Part shown: one piece after another, positions 19,486 to 28,613 of the stretch | Numbering within the stretch: position 1 is the first letter of the stretch | How the letters are laid out: each line of letters begins with the position of its first letter | DNA from: Candidatus Electrothrix gigas | Lineage (GTDB): Bacteria; Desulfobacterota; Desulfobulbia; Desulfobulbales; Desulfobulbaceae | DNA length: 64,000 nt | Assembly (NCBI GenBank): GCA_022766165.1 | Contig: QYLO01000007.1 | Span: forward strand, 18,788-82,787 | Reading direction: 5' to 3' | Notes under the pieces: model-generated | Database searches by the model: none | What the model was told of the DNA's origin: nothing | What the model saw: the letters and a program-made list of their open reading frames with translations, nothing else | Program-made: the position numbers and the translations under genes

Positions 19486-20835
19486 ATGGACAATATTCCT
19501 ACACATATTATTCAACGTGATCCTGACCAGAAGGAGTTTCTTCAAGCGGTTTCTGAGCTGCTTGAAACAGTGCAACCTGTTTTGGATCGTAATCCCGAGT
19601 ACCGCAGTCAAGCCATTCTTGAACGTATCACTGAGCCGGAACGTGCGATTACCTTTCGGGTTCCCTGGATGGATGATCAGGGCAGGGTGCAGGTCAATCG
19701 AGGCTTTCGAGTTGAGATGAACTCAGCCATTGGTCCCTATAAGGGCGGCCTGCGCTTTCATCCCTCTGTCACCCTGTCAATTATCAAATTTCTTGCCTTT
19801 GAGCAGGTGTTTAAGAACAGTCTGACCACCTTGCAGATGGGCGGAGGCAAGGGCGGGGCAGACTTTGATCCCAAGGGACGCTCTGATACAGAGGTTATGC
19901 GTTTTTGTCAGGCATTTATGACCGAGTTATGCCGACATATCGGGCCAAACACCGATGTTCCTGCCGGAGACATCGGCGTAGGGGCCAGAGAAATTGGCTA
20001 TCTCTTTGGCATGTATAAAAAGATACGCAATGAGTTTACAGGAGTTATCACGGGAAAAGGGCTGAATTGGGGCGGAAGTCTTATTCGACCGCAGGCCACA
20101 GGCTATGGTATGGTGTACTTTGCCGCTGAAATGCTGGCAGAAAACAGCGATTCCCTAGAAGGAAAAAACTTCTTGGTTTCTGGTGCTGGCAATGTGGCCC
20201 AGTACACAACGGAAAAAGTTCTTCAACTTGGGGGTCGGGTGCTTACATTATCTGATTCATCTGGCTATATTTACGATGAAGAGGGCATTGATGCGGAAAA
20301 GTTGCAGCATGTTATGCAGCTAAAAAATATCCGACGAGCGCGCATTCGTGAATACTGCGAAAAGTACCCCAACGCCACCTATACCGAAGTTGACCCTGAG
20401 CTGGATCATAATCCACTGTGGAATCATACGGCAGACTGCGCCATGCCCTGTGCAACGCAAAATGAAATTAACGGGCAAGATGCGCAACATCTGCTTAACA
20501 ATGGCGTTGGTCTTGTCTGCGAAGGGGCCAACATGCCATGCACTCATGAAGCGATTAATATATTTATACAAAACAATATCCTCTACGGCCCAGGAAAGGC
20601 TGCCAATGCCGGAGGTGTTGCGGTTTCAGGGCTGGAGATGTCCCAGAATTCCATGCGTCTTGCCTGGTCTCAGGACGAGGTTGATAACCATCTCCGCAGA
20701 ATTATGCAATCTATTCACACAACCTGTCTTGATGCCTCTCATGCGTATGGTCTGTCAAAAAATTATTTGGCTGGAGCCAATATTGCCGGTTTTGTTAAGG
20801 TCGTCAACGCTATGATTGACCAGGGATTGGTCTAA
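19486..20835 (+). CDS. gdhA: NADP-dependent glutamate dehydrogenase
   Basis: 449 residues, standard for the hexameric S50-type bacterial GDH, which assimilates ammonia onto 2-oxoglutarate. Recognisable regions: GPYKGGLRFHPSV, the catalytic-Lys loop LQMGGGKGGADFDPKG, PAGDIGVGAREIGYLFG, the dinucleotide-binding VSGAGNVAQY, and the closing GANIAGFVKVVNAM. No ribosome site is obvious before the ATG. Standing alone, it is probably monocistronic or read with bpt downstream. Confidence 0.97.
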   Translation: MDNIPTHIIQRDPDQKEFLQAVSELLETVQPVLDRNPEYRSQAILERITEPERAITFRVPWMDDQGRVQVNRGFRVEMNSAIGPYKGGLRFHPSVTLSIIKFLAFEQVFKNSLTTLQMGGGKGGADFDPKGRSDTEVMRFCQAFMTELCRHIGPNTDVPAGDIGVGAREIGYLFGMYKKIRNEFTGVITGKGLNWGGSLIRPQATGYGMVYFAAEMLAENSDSLEGKNFLVSGAGNVAQYTTEKVLQLGGRVLTLSDSSGYIYDEEGIDAEKLQHVMQLKNIRRARIREYCEKYPNATYTEVDPELDHNPLWNHTADCAMPCATQNEINGQDAQHLLNNGVGLVCEGANMPCTHEAINIFIQNNILYGPGKAANAGGVAVSGLEMSQNSMRLAWSQDEVDNHLRRIMQSIHTTCLDASHAYGLSKNYLAGANIAGFVKVVNAMIDQGLV

Positions 20836-20897
20836 AATCGTTTACGATTTCCGTAATCAGCTTTTTTTTATAAGACAATACGATAAGGGCAGCAGCA

Positions 20898-21644
20898 GTG
20901 ACGATAGTAGATGACCTAACAAAACAGAATGAGGCGAGTCTCAGAAGCTCATTAGAGCAGTACTTTGTTGATATAACGTCAGAATGTCCTTATGGAATGC
21001 CGCAGCATGCTGTCTATCATCAAGCCTTTTTCGGCTCTTTGCCAGACACCACCATGAATTTTTTCTTTCGTAACGGATACCGAAGGAACGGCAACTGTAT
21101 GTATTCCATGCGTTGTCCAGGATGCCAAGAATGCGTTCCTATCCGTTTGCAACCAGGGAATTTTTCTAAAAATCGTAACCAAAAGAGGGTCTGGGCAAAA
21201 AATAGGGATATCAGTGTAGGGTTAGCGCCCTTGACAATGTCTGAAGAAAATCTTGATCTGTTAAATCGTTTTCTGAAAAAACGTTTTCCAGACGGGAGAG
21301 CCAATGCAGAAAGCTATTATAGCGGTTTTTTTATCACCTCAATGACTAAGTGCTTTGAAATCCGTTATCGAGTGGCAGATCAACTGCTCGGAGTGGCAAT
21401 CGTTGACTGTTCTGATGATTGGCTCAATGCTGTTTACTTTTATTTTGATCCTGATCAGGGAGATCGCAGTCCAGGCACGCTGAATATTCTCTATTTAATA
21501 GAGTTCTGTCAACGCCATAAAATCAAGCATCTGTATCTTGGTTATTGGATTAATAAGGTCAAAGGGATGGAGTATAAGACAGCGTTTAAACCGCATGAGC
21601 TTTTTATTGATGAACAGTGGAAGGAGATGTCGAGAAAGTACTAA
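20898..21644 (+). CDS. bpt: Aspartate/glutamate leucyltransferase (arginyl-transferase family)
   Basis: 248 residues of the Bpt/Ate1 family. These transfer Leu (or Arg) from charged tRNA onto N-terminal Asp/Glu of proteins, making N-degrons for ClpS/ClpAP. The N-terminal domain shows the Cys pattern ECPYG ... MRCPGCQECVPIR. The GNAT-like C-terminal domain shows YYSGFF, FYFDPDQGDRSPGTLNILYLIE and LYLGYWINKVKGMEYKTAFKP, typical of the family. The start is GTG with an AAGGG site upstream. Whether the donor is Leu or Arg cannot be decided from sequence alone; bacterial homologues are usually leucyl. Confidence 0.93.
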   Translation: MTIVDDLTKQNEASLRSSLEQYFVDITSECPYGMPQHAVYHQAFFGSLPDTTMNFFFRNGYRRNGNCMYSMRCPGCQECVPIRLQPGNFSKNRNQKRVWAKNRDISVGLAPLTMSEENLDLLNRFLKKRFPDGRANAESYYSGFFITSMTKCFEIRYRVADQLLGVAIVDCSDDWLNAVYFYFDPDQGDRSPGTLNILYLIEFCQRHKIKHLYLGYWINKVKGMEYKTAFKPHELFIDEQWKEMSRKY

Positions 21645-21767
21645 GTCAGTATATTAAGATGTTCGCATGAATAAATTTAACATAATATATATTATGCGAC
21701 ATTGTGTATATTTCATTTTGAGGTGAATTTTTTCTCTGCGTGTTCTGATGGTTTTATAAAAACTGCG

Positions 21768-23360
21768 TTACATATCTTCTTCATCATTTTGATGGCTCGG
21801 GTTTACGATGCAAACGTTGTCAGAGTGACAGTCTATTTTTTCCCAAGAAAACGTCTCAATATTTTTCTTTGCACTGCTGAAAAGAATCCCAACCAAATAC
21901 ACAGCCCCCTGCCCTACATACTTCTGTGCGTACTTCCTCTCTTTAATCTGTTCAAGAGGATCAGTGCCACCATCGACTTTAAACTCGATAATATATATGT
22001 TATCATTAAGAAAAATTGTTAAATCAATACGTCCTGTATTGGTTACATCCTCTGCAATAATCCGTATGCCCAGGCTTGCAAAATAGGCATATATTACGCT
22101 GGCATAATAGCCCTCATACTCGGCAACCGTGTTTCTGACATAGTTATTATAGGGTATTGAGGAAAACAGTGAAATAAGTACATCTTTTAATGACTCTATA
22201 TCACCATGTTTTAATACAGAAAAAAGGTCAGTTTTGGTGGGTGTATAGCTTGTTGCATCTGTCAGAAAGCGGATAAGCGCATCATTAAAGGACAGCGCAA
22301 CCTCTCTGTTCGGATAATACAGGGTATATGCAAATCCTCCAAATTCCAGCTCATGAACTTCCTGAATTGTCAGGTAACCTGCCTGAAACAGGATAGGTTC
22401 CAGCCTGATATGATCAATGTCAAAGCCGTCAAGCAGTGAGCTTTCAACTCGCAGATCAGCAAGACGTGGGAGAAAATAGTTGTTCTGCCGGATGAGCTTG
22501 AGCAGAAAGGTAGGCGTACCAGTTGCAAACCAGTACGTATTGAACACACAGCCCTTATCAATAAAGAGCAAAATATCAAAGGGATTATAGACCTTTTCCC
22601 CGAGAAAATTATAGCCGTTGTACCAGTCCCGTACTTTCTCCATATCAACATCGTGCAGGAGATCAATAAAAACGTCTTCCAGATCATCCTGGGTATAGCC
22701 ACAGATGGTAGCGTAACGAGGATCAAGGGAGATGTCGGAAAGATTATTCAGGCCGCTGAACACAGAGACCTTGGCAAACTTACTGACTCCGGTAAAAAAG
22801 GCAAACTTGAGATACTCATCACAGTCCTTGATAATCGTGTACAGGTCTTTGAGTATTTCCCTTGCCTCTCTGGCAACCTCCATCTGATCCAGATTATCCA
22901 GTATCAGCTTGTCGTACTCATCCACCAGAATAACGACTTTTTGCTGATATTGCTCAGATGCCTTTCTGATCAGGTCCCGTAAGCAGCCCCCTGTATCTTC
23001 CTCACTCCTGCAATTGATGTTCAGGCGTTCCTGATTATCCTTGAGGATATTCCTGATATCCTGCTGCATGGCAGCTATATTGCGGGCCACTCCGGCAAAA
23101 CTCATGTTAACGACCGGATAGGTTGTCTGCCAATCCCAGGCATCATGGATGTACAGATTGAGAAACAGTTCCTTTTTTCCTTCAAAAACAGCCTGTAAGG
23201 TGGAGAGAAAAAGGCTCTTGCCAAAACGTCGTGGCCGGGAGAGAAAGTAGTATTTGCCGTTGTTGATCAGCTCAAAGGCAATCTTTGTTTTATCAACGTA
23301 GCGGTATTCCTCTTCACGAATTTCGCTGAAGGTTTGAATACCTATGGGCAGCTTTTGCAT
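21768..23360 (-). CDS. AAA-ATPase-like protein with C-terminal PD-(D/E)XK nuclease domain
   Basis: 530 residues of the large family annotated as AAA-ATPase-like plus DUF1703. Walker A-like RPRRFGKSLF (42-51) and Walker B VILVDEYD (143-150) mark the ATPase. The C-terminal region (about 440-510) has GRIDLTIFLNDNIYIIEFK, the D...(E)xK signature of restriction-endonuclease-fold proteins. Members are often present in many copies in Bacteroidetes and Desulfobacterota; their function is unknown, with mobile or defence roles suggested. The ATG at 23360 has a GAGAAG site. A diverged copy of its first 26 codons sits upstream at 25004-25099, beyond an intervening membrane-protein gene. Confidence 0.9.
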   Translation of the reverse strand: MQKLPIGIQTFSEIREEEYRYVDKTKIAFELINNGKYYFLSRPRRFGKSLFLSTLQAVFEGKKELFLNLYIHDAWDWQTTYPVVNMSFAGVARNIAAMQQDIRNILKDNQERLNINCRSEEDTGGCLRDLIRKASEQYQQKVVILVDEYDKLILDNLDQMEVAREAREILKDLYTIIKDCDEYLKFAFFTGVSKFAKVSVFSGLNNLSDISLDPRYATICGYTQDDLEDVFIDLLHDVDMEKVRDWYNGYNFLGEKVYNPFDILLFIDKGCVFNTYWFATGTPTFLLKLIRQNNYFLPRLADLRVESSLLDGFDIDHIRLEPILFQAGYLTIQEVHELEFGGFAYTLYYPNREVALSFNDALIRFLTDATSYTPTKTDLFSVLKHGDIESLKDVLISLFSSIPYNNYVRNTVAEYEGYYASVIYAYFASLGIRIIAEDVTNTGRIDLTIFLNDNIYIIEFKVDGGTDPLEQIKERKYAQKYVGQGAVYLVGILFSSAKKNIETFSWEKIDCHSDNVCIVNPSHQNDEEDM

Positions 23361-23441
23361 GATCTTCTCGCATCAATATGGATTATCGGTAGAAATAGCT
23401 GCAATCCGATATTCTACGCCGATGAAGATGTCTCCTATTTT

Positions 23442-25007
23442 TCAACGCCTGAAATACATACGATTACATTGCAATACGATGGCAAATAAAAAACTCAACA
23501 AACAAAGGAAAAGCGCAGCGGCAACAAGGAGCGTTGTGGTGTTGAGCGATGCTGGATGGATTGAGGCAATACGAGACAATGCCTCACTTGTATTCGCCCC
23601 ACCACTATAGAACGAAATCATGGTTAAACTTCCCCGGATATCAGCATAAATATATGTTATGGTCAATAATGAGCCTATAATAAAGCTGGCACGGCCTGAC
23701 CAATGACTGGCACTATCGTAAACAAATAGTAAGAAAAAAGGTAAGCTTATACTAATATACCACACACAGGTTGTTGCTTGTCCCCAAGCCAATGTAGATT
23801 GGAGGTAGTGCCAACTTAACGCAAGGCTTGTGAAAAAACATGTGGAAAAGCAAAGTAATGAGGTTTCTAAAGAGATGACTCCTTGAGATTTTTCTTTGGA
23901 AAAAGAATTATATGCCCATCCCAAAAAACTAACAATTATAAGAGCAAAAGAGATGTATCTGACATTACTTACTTTTAAAAAACTCCATCCACCAATCCAA
24001 ACTTTCGACCACATACAAAAGATATCTTTCATCATAGGCGATTCAAAAGATACTTTTAAGATATCTACAAAAGATCTGTTATTATTGCTATTGACAATTG
24101 CTTCCTGCATCACAAATAGCATTCCATAGTTGTCGATATTAAACAAGAAATATTCTTTTAAAATAAGAAGAGCAATGACATTGCTCACGATGAGGCAAAT
24201 CAACATTTTTTTAAAAGAAATCTCTTTATTATGCCAAGAAATACAAAGGGAACAAATCCAGAAAGGAAACAAGATGGTTGAGATAGATTTCGCCCAGCAC
24301 GAAATTCCAATAAGCATTCCTGTTATCACAGAAAAGGCAAATTTGTTACGGAGAGAGGGTAATAAACCAATGGCAATTACCCCTGTTCCCGTTAAAATTG
24401 CAAACGCATCGTTGGCAACACGGGCACTGTTGATGAGTAACAGTGGTTGGCAGATTAACAGAAGTGCTATCACGGCAGCATGATTTTTTTGGGTCACAAT
24501 TTGATTTATCAAGCCCAATATTATTGCCAGTGATGCTGTGACAAACAAAATATTAATAAATCGAAGAGTAAAAATTTTACTCAACAGATTTGTATCGCTA
24601 GAAAATATCTTCGTTACAGGAAGTATCAGTCGGTAATAAAGAGAACCATGTTGGGCTTGGTATAAGGGAATATTATGGTGTTTGTCATTATATTGCACTC
24701 CAGAGAATGCAGGATCAAAAAATGTTTTGTAATGAACTGTTCCTACAGATCTCGTTTGATCCAACATAGATTGTGATACAGGAAACTGTACTATTTGCTT
24801 TAATACATCTCGTGAAACAAATGCGTTGTTTAAGATAGGGCGTTCATGATATTTGTCCAAATATGAAATATATGCCAAATGTTGATATTCATCCCAACCT
24901 TCAAACGGAGGCATGATGGAAAGATACACAACTCCTTTGAGTAGAAACAGCGCAATGAGCAGTACGCAGAAATTAAACCAGTTCTCGGTTGGAGAAAAAT
25001 AATTCAT
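23442..25007 (-). CDS. Multi-pass membrane protein, GT-C glycosyltransferase-like
   Basis: 521 residues with about ten or more transmembrane helices. After the first helix comes PPFEGWDEYQHLAYI, an acidic first-loop motif like that of DUF2142/PMT-type GT-C enzymes, which move sugars from lipid carriers on the outer face. The gene is visibly more AT-rich than its neighbours. Its ATG overlaps, as ATGA, the stop of a truncated 31-codon copy of the downstream AAA gene's 5' end, so translation would be coupled to that fragment. It lies 81 bases upstream of the intact AAA/PD-(D/E)XK gene. Substrate unknown. Confidence 0.75.
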   Translation of the reverse strand: MNYFSPTENWFNFCVLLIALFLLKGVVYLSIMPPFEGWDEYQHLAYISYLDKYHERPILNNAFVSRDVLKQIVQFPVSQSMLDQTRSVGTVHYKTFFDPAFSGVQYNDKHHNIPLYQAQHGSLYYRLILPVTKIFSSDTNLLSKIFTLRFINILFVTASLAIILGLINQIVTQKNHAAVIALLLICQPLLLINSARVANDAFAILTGTGVIAIGLLPSLRNKFAFSVITGMLIGISCWAKSISTILFPFWICSLCISWHNKEISFKKMLICLIVSNVIALLILKEYFLFNIDNYGMLFVMQEAIVNSNNNRSFVDILKVSFESPMMKDIFCMWSKVWIGGWSFLKVSNVRYISFALIIVSFLGWAYNSFSKEKSQGVISLETSLLCFSTCFFTSLALSWHYLQSTLAWGQATTCVWYISISLPFFLLFVYDSASHWSGRASFIIGSLLTITYIYADIRGSLTMISFYSGGANTSEALSRIASIHPASLNTTTLLVAAALFLCLLSFLFAIVLQCNRMYFRR

Positions 25008-25099
25008 GCTATCGTATTTATTTTTGTTTTATCAACGTAGCGGTATTCTTCTTCATGGATTTCGCTGAAGGTCTGAATACCTATGGGTAGCTTTCGCAT
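25004..25099 (-). pseudogene. 5' fragment of an AAA/PD-(D/E)XK gene
   Basis: Starts MRKLPIGIQTFSEI and continues to YRYVDKTKI, matching the first 26-27 codons of the intact gene at 21768-23360. About 91 aligned bases, including the ribosome-site region, differ at roughly eight positions. The frame then leaves the homology (NTIA) and stops at TGA; that stop shares bases with the ATG of the membrane-protein gene at 25007. The start and ribosome site are intact, so the 31-residue peptide may be translated. Confidence 0.85.
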
Positions 25100-25140
25100 G
25101 ATTTTCTCGCACCGACTCAGCAGTTAATATAACACCCATT

Positions 25141-25178
25141 CCTCCCCTCTGGGGAAGTCACCGGTCACTTTCATATAA
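25141..25178 (-). repeat. Hairpin element (family copy 3)
   Basis: Minus strand: tatatgaaagtgaccggtga followed by the near-palindrome cttccccagaggggagg. Closely related to the copy at 57787-57830 (same tatatgaaagt start, same CCCC/GGGG stem). Located upstream of the broken AAA gene fragment. Confidence 0.5.
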
Positions 25179-25256
25179 AAATATAACGGGCAATCAGGAG
25201 CAAATCGCTCGTTCCGATATCTTCATATTTTTGTTATACCTATTTTTATGTTAAAA

Positions 25257-25493
25257 TTACAATCTACCACTATCTTTTAAAATTGATTGATCTGTTCGTT
25301 GTTTAACTTCAGAGGTAATTTCATTTTCATTTTGTTTCACTAATGACATTTTCTTATATATTAGTTGATAAGAAGTCATTGCTTGATAATTTTTTTTGTA
25401 TGATAAGGTTACAATATTATCAGTTTTTGTCCCCCATGCTAAAAGAGTACCTATTAAGATATCCCCTATCCCACGGGTAAAAAAGCCAGACAA
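25257..25493 (-). CDS. Small ORF of unknown function
   Basis: 78 codons from a TTG; poorly supported. The frame is the same as that of the DUF4124 gene immediately upstream and is open directly after its TGA stop at 25545, so it could be a 3' extension cut off by a stop mutation. One short hydrophobic stretch (IGDILIGTLLAWG) and a polar C-terminus are visible. No recognised family and no clear ribosome site. If it is not coding, the 25100-25544 stretch holds only the hairpin element and AT-rich sequence. Confidence 0.25.
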   Translation of the reverse strand: MSGFFTRGIGDILIGTLLAWGTKTDNIVTLSYKKNYQAMTSYQLIYKKMSLVKQNENEITSEVKQRTDQSILKDSGRL

Positions 25494-25544
25494 AGATTTT
25501 CGTGCTGTATTTTTGACTAAATCTGTCCTGATGTTCTTAGATTT

Positions 25545-26021
25545 TCAGTACTTATTAGATAATTGAGAATATAAAGACTCGTAAAAATATTTCCTTTCTT
25601 CTGGTTTAAGCTGCAAAACATGAAATGTTGCTTTTATTTGATAAAGTACTTTTGTAGTTTTTGTGAAAAAGAGAGTAACAGTTGTCAGCTTGTCCATTAA
25701 GGTTGTTCTATATGTGTACACTCTTTGTTTTGGCTGGCTCTCTATTATTTTTCCATTAAACTTACTGATAAGAGCATAATTGCCTGAATTCATGGGTAAC
25801 TGTTCTTTTTCTGCTCTTTGTTTCATAGCAAGAATGCTCATTCCAAATATCCAACCATCAAAGACCGATGGTTCATTCTTTTCTTGCAAGGTTTCAACCG
25901 AACAAGGTCTATTTTGATATATCGTTTTTCCTGCGGTGGTACATTTGAAAATTTTTGCATTTACCACAAAAGGTGTTGTTAATACGAAAGATAATATATA
26001 AACAATAATCTTATTTTTCAT
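25545..26021 (-). CDS. Secreted DUF4124-domain protein
   Basis: 158 residues. A signal peptide (about 1-22, cleavage near VNA) is followed directly by KIFKCTTAGKTIYQNRPC, the hallmark of DUF4124 (xxYKCxxxxGxxxYxxxPC), a small periplasmic domain. The rest is polar with a few Tyr/Lys-rich segments, of unknown role. The two cysteines probably form a disulfide. It is AT-rich and sits beside an integrase remnant, so recent transfer is plausible. Confidence 0.75.
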   Translation of the reverse strand: MKNKIIVYILSFVLTTPFVVNAKIFKCTTAGKTIYQNRPCSVETLQEKNEPSVFDGWIFGMSILAMKQRAEKEQLPMNSGNYALISKFNGKIIESQPKQRVYTYRTTLMDKLTTVTLFFTKTTKVLYQIKATFHVLQLKPEERKYFYESLYSQLSNKY

Positions 26022-26041
26022 TTTACTTTAGCAATATAAAC

Positions 26042-26113
26042 GTGTTGAAAGGTCGGATTGATAAACAGGCGACGGTGCATACTCTGCGCCATTCCTTTGC
26101 CACCCATTATGCT
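26042..26113 (+). pseudogene. Remnant of a tyrosine recombinase/integrase
   Basis: Plus-strand translation gives RIDKQATVHTLRHSFATHYA. HTLRHSFATH is the highly conserved box II (His-x-x-Arg) of tyrosine recombinases, and the IDKxATVHTLRHSFATH context is typical of integron-type and related bacterial integrases. The frame continues only about 18 codons into unrelated AT-rich sequence before a stop; no catalytic Tyr and no upstream domains are present. It is a 24-codon scar of a mobile element. Confidence 0.75.
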
Positions 26114-26181
26114 CAAAAATGGTGTCAATATACAGATATTGTACCAAGTAATTACTATATAAATAGAAAATAGTAACAAAA

Positions 26182-26223
26182 AAACAAAAAAATCCCGGCC
26201 CAAGCAGTGCTGAAAACCGGGAT
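26182..26223 (-). terminator. Intrinsic terminator after aspS
   Basis: Minus strand: stem atcccgg (26217-26223) / ccgggat (26192-26198) with an inner palindrome agcactgct, followed by a T-rich run. It lies 27 bases beyond the aspS stop and is well placed to end its transcript. Confidence 0.75.
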
Positions 26224-26249
26224 CTACAGGCGAACTCGCTCAAGCCCCC

Positions 26250-28043
26250 CTACTCTGCCTTCTCCTCTTTCCAATCAGGCCGCAGATACAACTCAGTAAG
26301 CTGCTTTCTGGCAACAGAAGCTGGTGCCTCAGTGAGCGGACAGGTAGCTTTCTGAGTTTTAGGAAAGGCAATCACGTCCCGAATAGAATCAGAACCAGTT
26401 AAAATCATTAACAGGCGATCCACACCAAAGGCAATTCCACCATGAGGCGGGGCTCCAAATTCCAAGGCATCCAGCAAAAAGCCAAACTTATCACTCGCCT
26501 CTTGAGTATCAATCCCAAGAACTTTGAGTACTCTGGCCTGAATATCCGGTTGATGGATACGGATAGAACCGCCGCCGATCTCATTCCCGTTCAGGACAAG
26601 ATCGTAGGCCCGGCTCTTGACCTTGCCTGGATCACTTTCCAGCATATCAAGATGCTCTTCAACAGGGGCAGTAAAGGGATGATGCACAGAGGTGTACCGT
26701 TTTCGTTCTGTGTCATATTCCACTAAGGGAAAATCCGTAATCCAGACAAAATCAAAGGTATTTTCATCTAAAAGATCAAGGCGACGAGCCAGTTCCAGGC
26801 GCAACTCAGAGAGCGCCTGATTGACCGCAGAAGAGTCATCCGCACCAAAGAGAATTAAGTCCCCTGGTTCAGCGTCCAACGCCTTGCCCATAGCAGCTAA
26901 CTCATCCTCAGTAAAAAATTTGGTAATGGGCGACTGCCACTCATCTTCCTTGATCTTGATCCAGGCCATACCCTTGGCACCAAAGGTACAGGCGTAGCTG
27001 GTCAGGTCATCCAGATCTTTCCGGGAAAAGTTTGCACAGCCCTTGGCATTAATAGCTCTCACCGCCCCACCCTTGTCAATGATGGAGTTAAAGACCTTAA
27101 AGCCGCAACCACGGAGGGTTTCGGTTAAGTCGGTAAGCTCCAGACCAAAGCGGGTATCAGGACGATCTGTACCAAAGCGGGCCATTGCCTCATCGTACTT
27201 CATTCGACGAAAAGGCGATTCTAAGGTGATATCACGGGCAGCCTGAAAGACCTCTTTGACCATGCCTTCACTGATGCTGATAATCTCATCTTCACCAACA
27301 AAACTCAGCTCCATATCAATCTGGGTGAATTCCGGCTGCCGATCCGCCCGCAGGTCCTCATCTCGGAAGCACTTGACAATCTGAAAATAGCGTTCCATAC
27401 CAGCGATCATCAGCATCTGCTTAAAGAGCTGTGGAGACTGAGGCAGTGCATAAAATTTGCCTGCATTGACTCGACTTGGTACCAGATAATCCCGTGCGCC
27501 TTCTGGGGTGGAGCGGGTGAGCATGGGGGTCTCAACTTCGAGAAAGTCGTTGTCCGTGAGAAAATTCCGCACTGCCTGGGCGGTCTTATGGCGCATGATC
27601 AGGTTGCGGGTAATCTCAGGCCGACGCAGATCAAGATAGCGATACTGGAGGCGGATATTATCTGAAACTTCGCTATCCTCATCCAGGGGAAACGGCGGTG
27701 TCTTGCTGGTATTAAGGATGGTCAGCTCACTGACTAACACCTCAATCTCACCGGTTTTCAACTTAGGATTGGCCATATCATCGGGCCGGGCTTCGACCTT
27801 TCCCTTGACGGCCAGTACCCATTCAGAGCGTAGTTGATGCGCCTTGGCATGAACGTCCGGGTTAATTTCAGGATTAAAAACAACCTGGGTGATGCCTTGG
27901 CGGTCACGCAGATCGATAAAGATAACCCCGCCGTGGTCACGGCGACGGAGAACCCAGCCCATTAAAACAACTTCCTGACCCAGTTGGTCAAGGCCCAGTG
28001 TATTACAGTCGGATGTGCGCCGCAGCGCTCCCATTGATTCCAT
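26250..28043 (-). CDS. aspS: Aspartyl-tRNA synthetase
   Basis: 597 residues, the bacterial type. An N-terminal OB-fold reads the anticodon ([24 protein letters not shown]). Class II motifs follow: [19 protein letters not shown], motif 2 [18 protein letters not shown], the bacterial GAD insertion (about 300-420), and motif 3 [14 protein letters not shown]. It charges tRNA-Asp, or also tRNA-Asn if it is non-discriminating. I chose the ATG at 28043 ([10 protein letters not shown]); the frame is open 12 codons upstream and another ATG lies three codons downstream. Confidence 0.97.
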   Translation of the reverse strand: MESMGALRRTSDCNTLGLDQLGQEVVLMGWVLRRRDHGGVIFIDLRDRQGITQVVFNPEINPDVHAKAHQLRSEWVLAVKGKVEARPDDMANPKLKTGEIEVLVSELTILNTSKTPPFPLDEDSEVSDNIRLQYRYLDLRRPEITRNLIMRHKTAQAVRNFLTDNDFLEVETPMLTRSTPEGARDYLVPSRVNAGKFYALPQSPQLFKQMLMIAGMERYFQIVKCFRDEDLRADRQPEFTQIDMELSFVGEDEIISISEGMVKEVFQAARDITLESPFRRMKYDEAMARFGTDRPDTRFGLELTDLTETLRGCGFKVFNSIIDKGGAVRAINAKGCANFSRKDLDDLTSYACTFGAKGMAWIKIKEDEWQSPITKFFTEDELAAMGKALDAEPGDLILFGADDSSAVNQALSELRLELARRLDLLDENTFDFVWITDFPLVEYDTERKRYTSVHHPFTAPVEEHLDMLESDPGKVKSRAYDLVLNGNEIGGGSIRIHQPDIQARVLKVLGIDTQEASDKFGFLLDALEFGAPPHGGIAFGVDRLLMILTGSDSIRDVIAFPKTQKATCPLTEAPASVARKQLTELYLRPDWKEEKAE

Positions 28044-28070
28044 GTTGTGTCTCTTTTTACAAAAAAATTG

Positions 28071-28152
28071 TAGGGGCAACCCCCTGTGGTTTCCCGGAAC
28101 AGTCCGGGCTGATTATGAATCATTCTGGGCAGGCATGGAGCCCGCCCCTACA
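28071..28152. repeat. Inverted-repeat intergenic element (tgtaggggc ... gcccctaca)
   Basis: The arms gtaggggc and gcccctac are separated by about 65 bases containing a smaller palindrome (cccggaacagtccggg). Such GTAGGGGC-bounded elements are common dispersed repeats in bacterial genomes. It lies just upstream of aspS, so it is part of the region that must hold the aspS promoter. No coding capacity. Confidence 0.6.
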
Positions 28153-28219
28153 GCAATATATACAGTTCAATTATTGACGGCAAGGGATCACCAATCAAGA
28201 GCTGAAAAATAGGGGATTT

Positions 28220-28553
28220 TTAAGAATACATGAGAACTTTTCGCACAAATGCTCTCCATTCTTCAGGCGCTTCAACGACCTTGAATCCTGCAACCAAGAA
28301 AGAGTCATCCTTTTTCCGCCAGCGCGGAACAACTTTAAGCTTATAGCAGTTAAAATCAGGACCTCCGGAAACTACGATAGGTATATTCTTTTCCTTTCAT
28401 GGAAAACTTTACCGGTAGCTCACTGAGCCGAAGGCCACTTAACGAAATATCCTCGACTCTTCCGGCATAGACAAAATATCCGTCGGCAACATCAGCAATG
28501 TATCCTTCCAGTTTTACCCTGATGCGTTGCCGTTTTTCAATTTGCTCGCCCAT
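28220..28553 (-). pseudogene. PilZ-domain protein with a single-base frameshift
   Basis: The first 58 codons (MGEQIEKRQRIRVKLEG, then VYAGRVEDISLSGLRL) show PilZ features: an RxxR-type basic N-terminus and the VxDISxxGxxL motif that binds cyclic di-GMP. In this frame the protein ends soon after, at 28356. Skipping one base at about 28379 continues the frame through VVSGGPDFNCYKLKV, KKDDSFLVAGFKVVE and EEWRAFVRKVLMYS to a stop at 28220, a sensible PilZ C-terminus. The full product would be about 110 residues. Either a real inactivating frameshift or a sequencing error. Confidence 0.8.
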
Positions 28554-28613
28554 ATTGTTCCTCTCGTCTTATTAGCTCTTCTGCTGATAATGTTTACAGG
28601 ATCAATCCTTATC

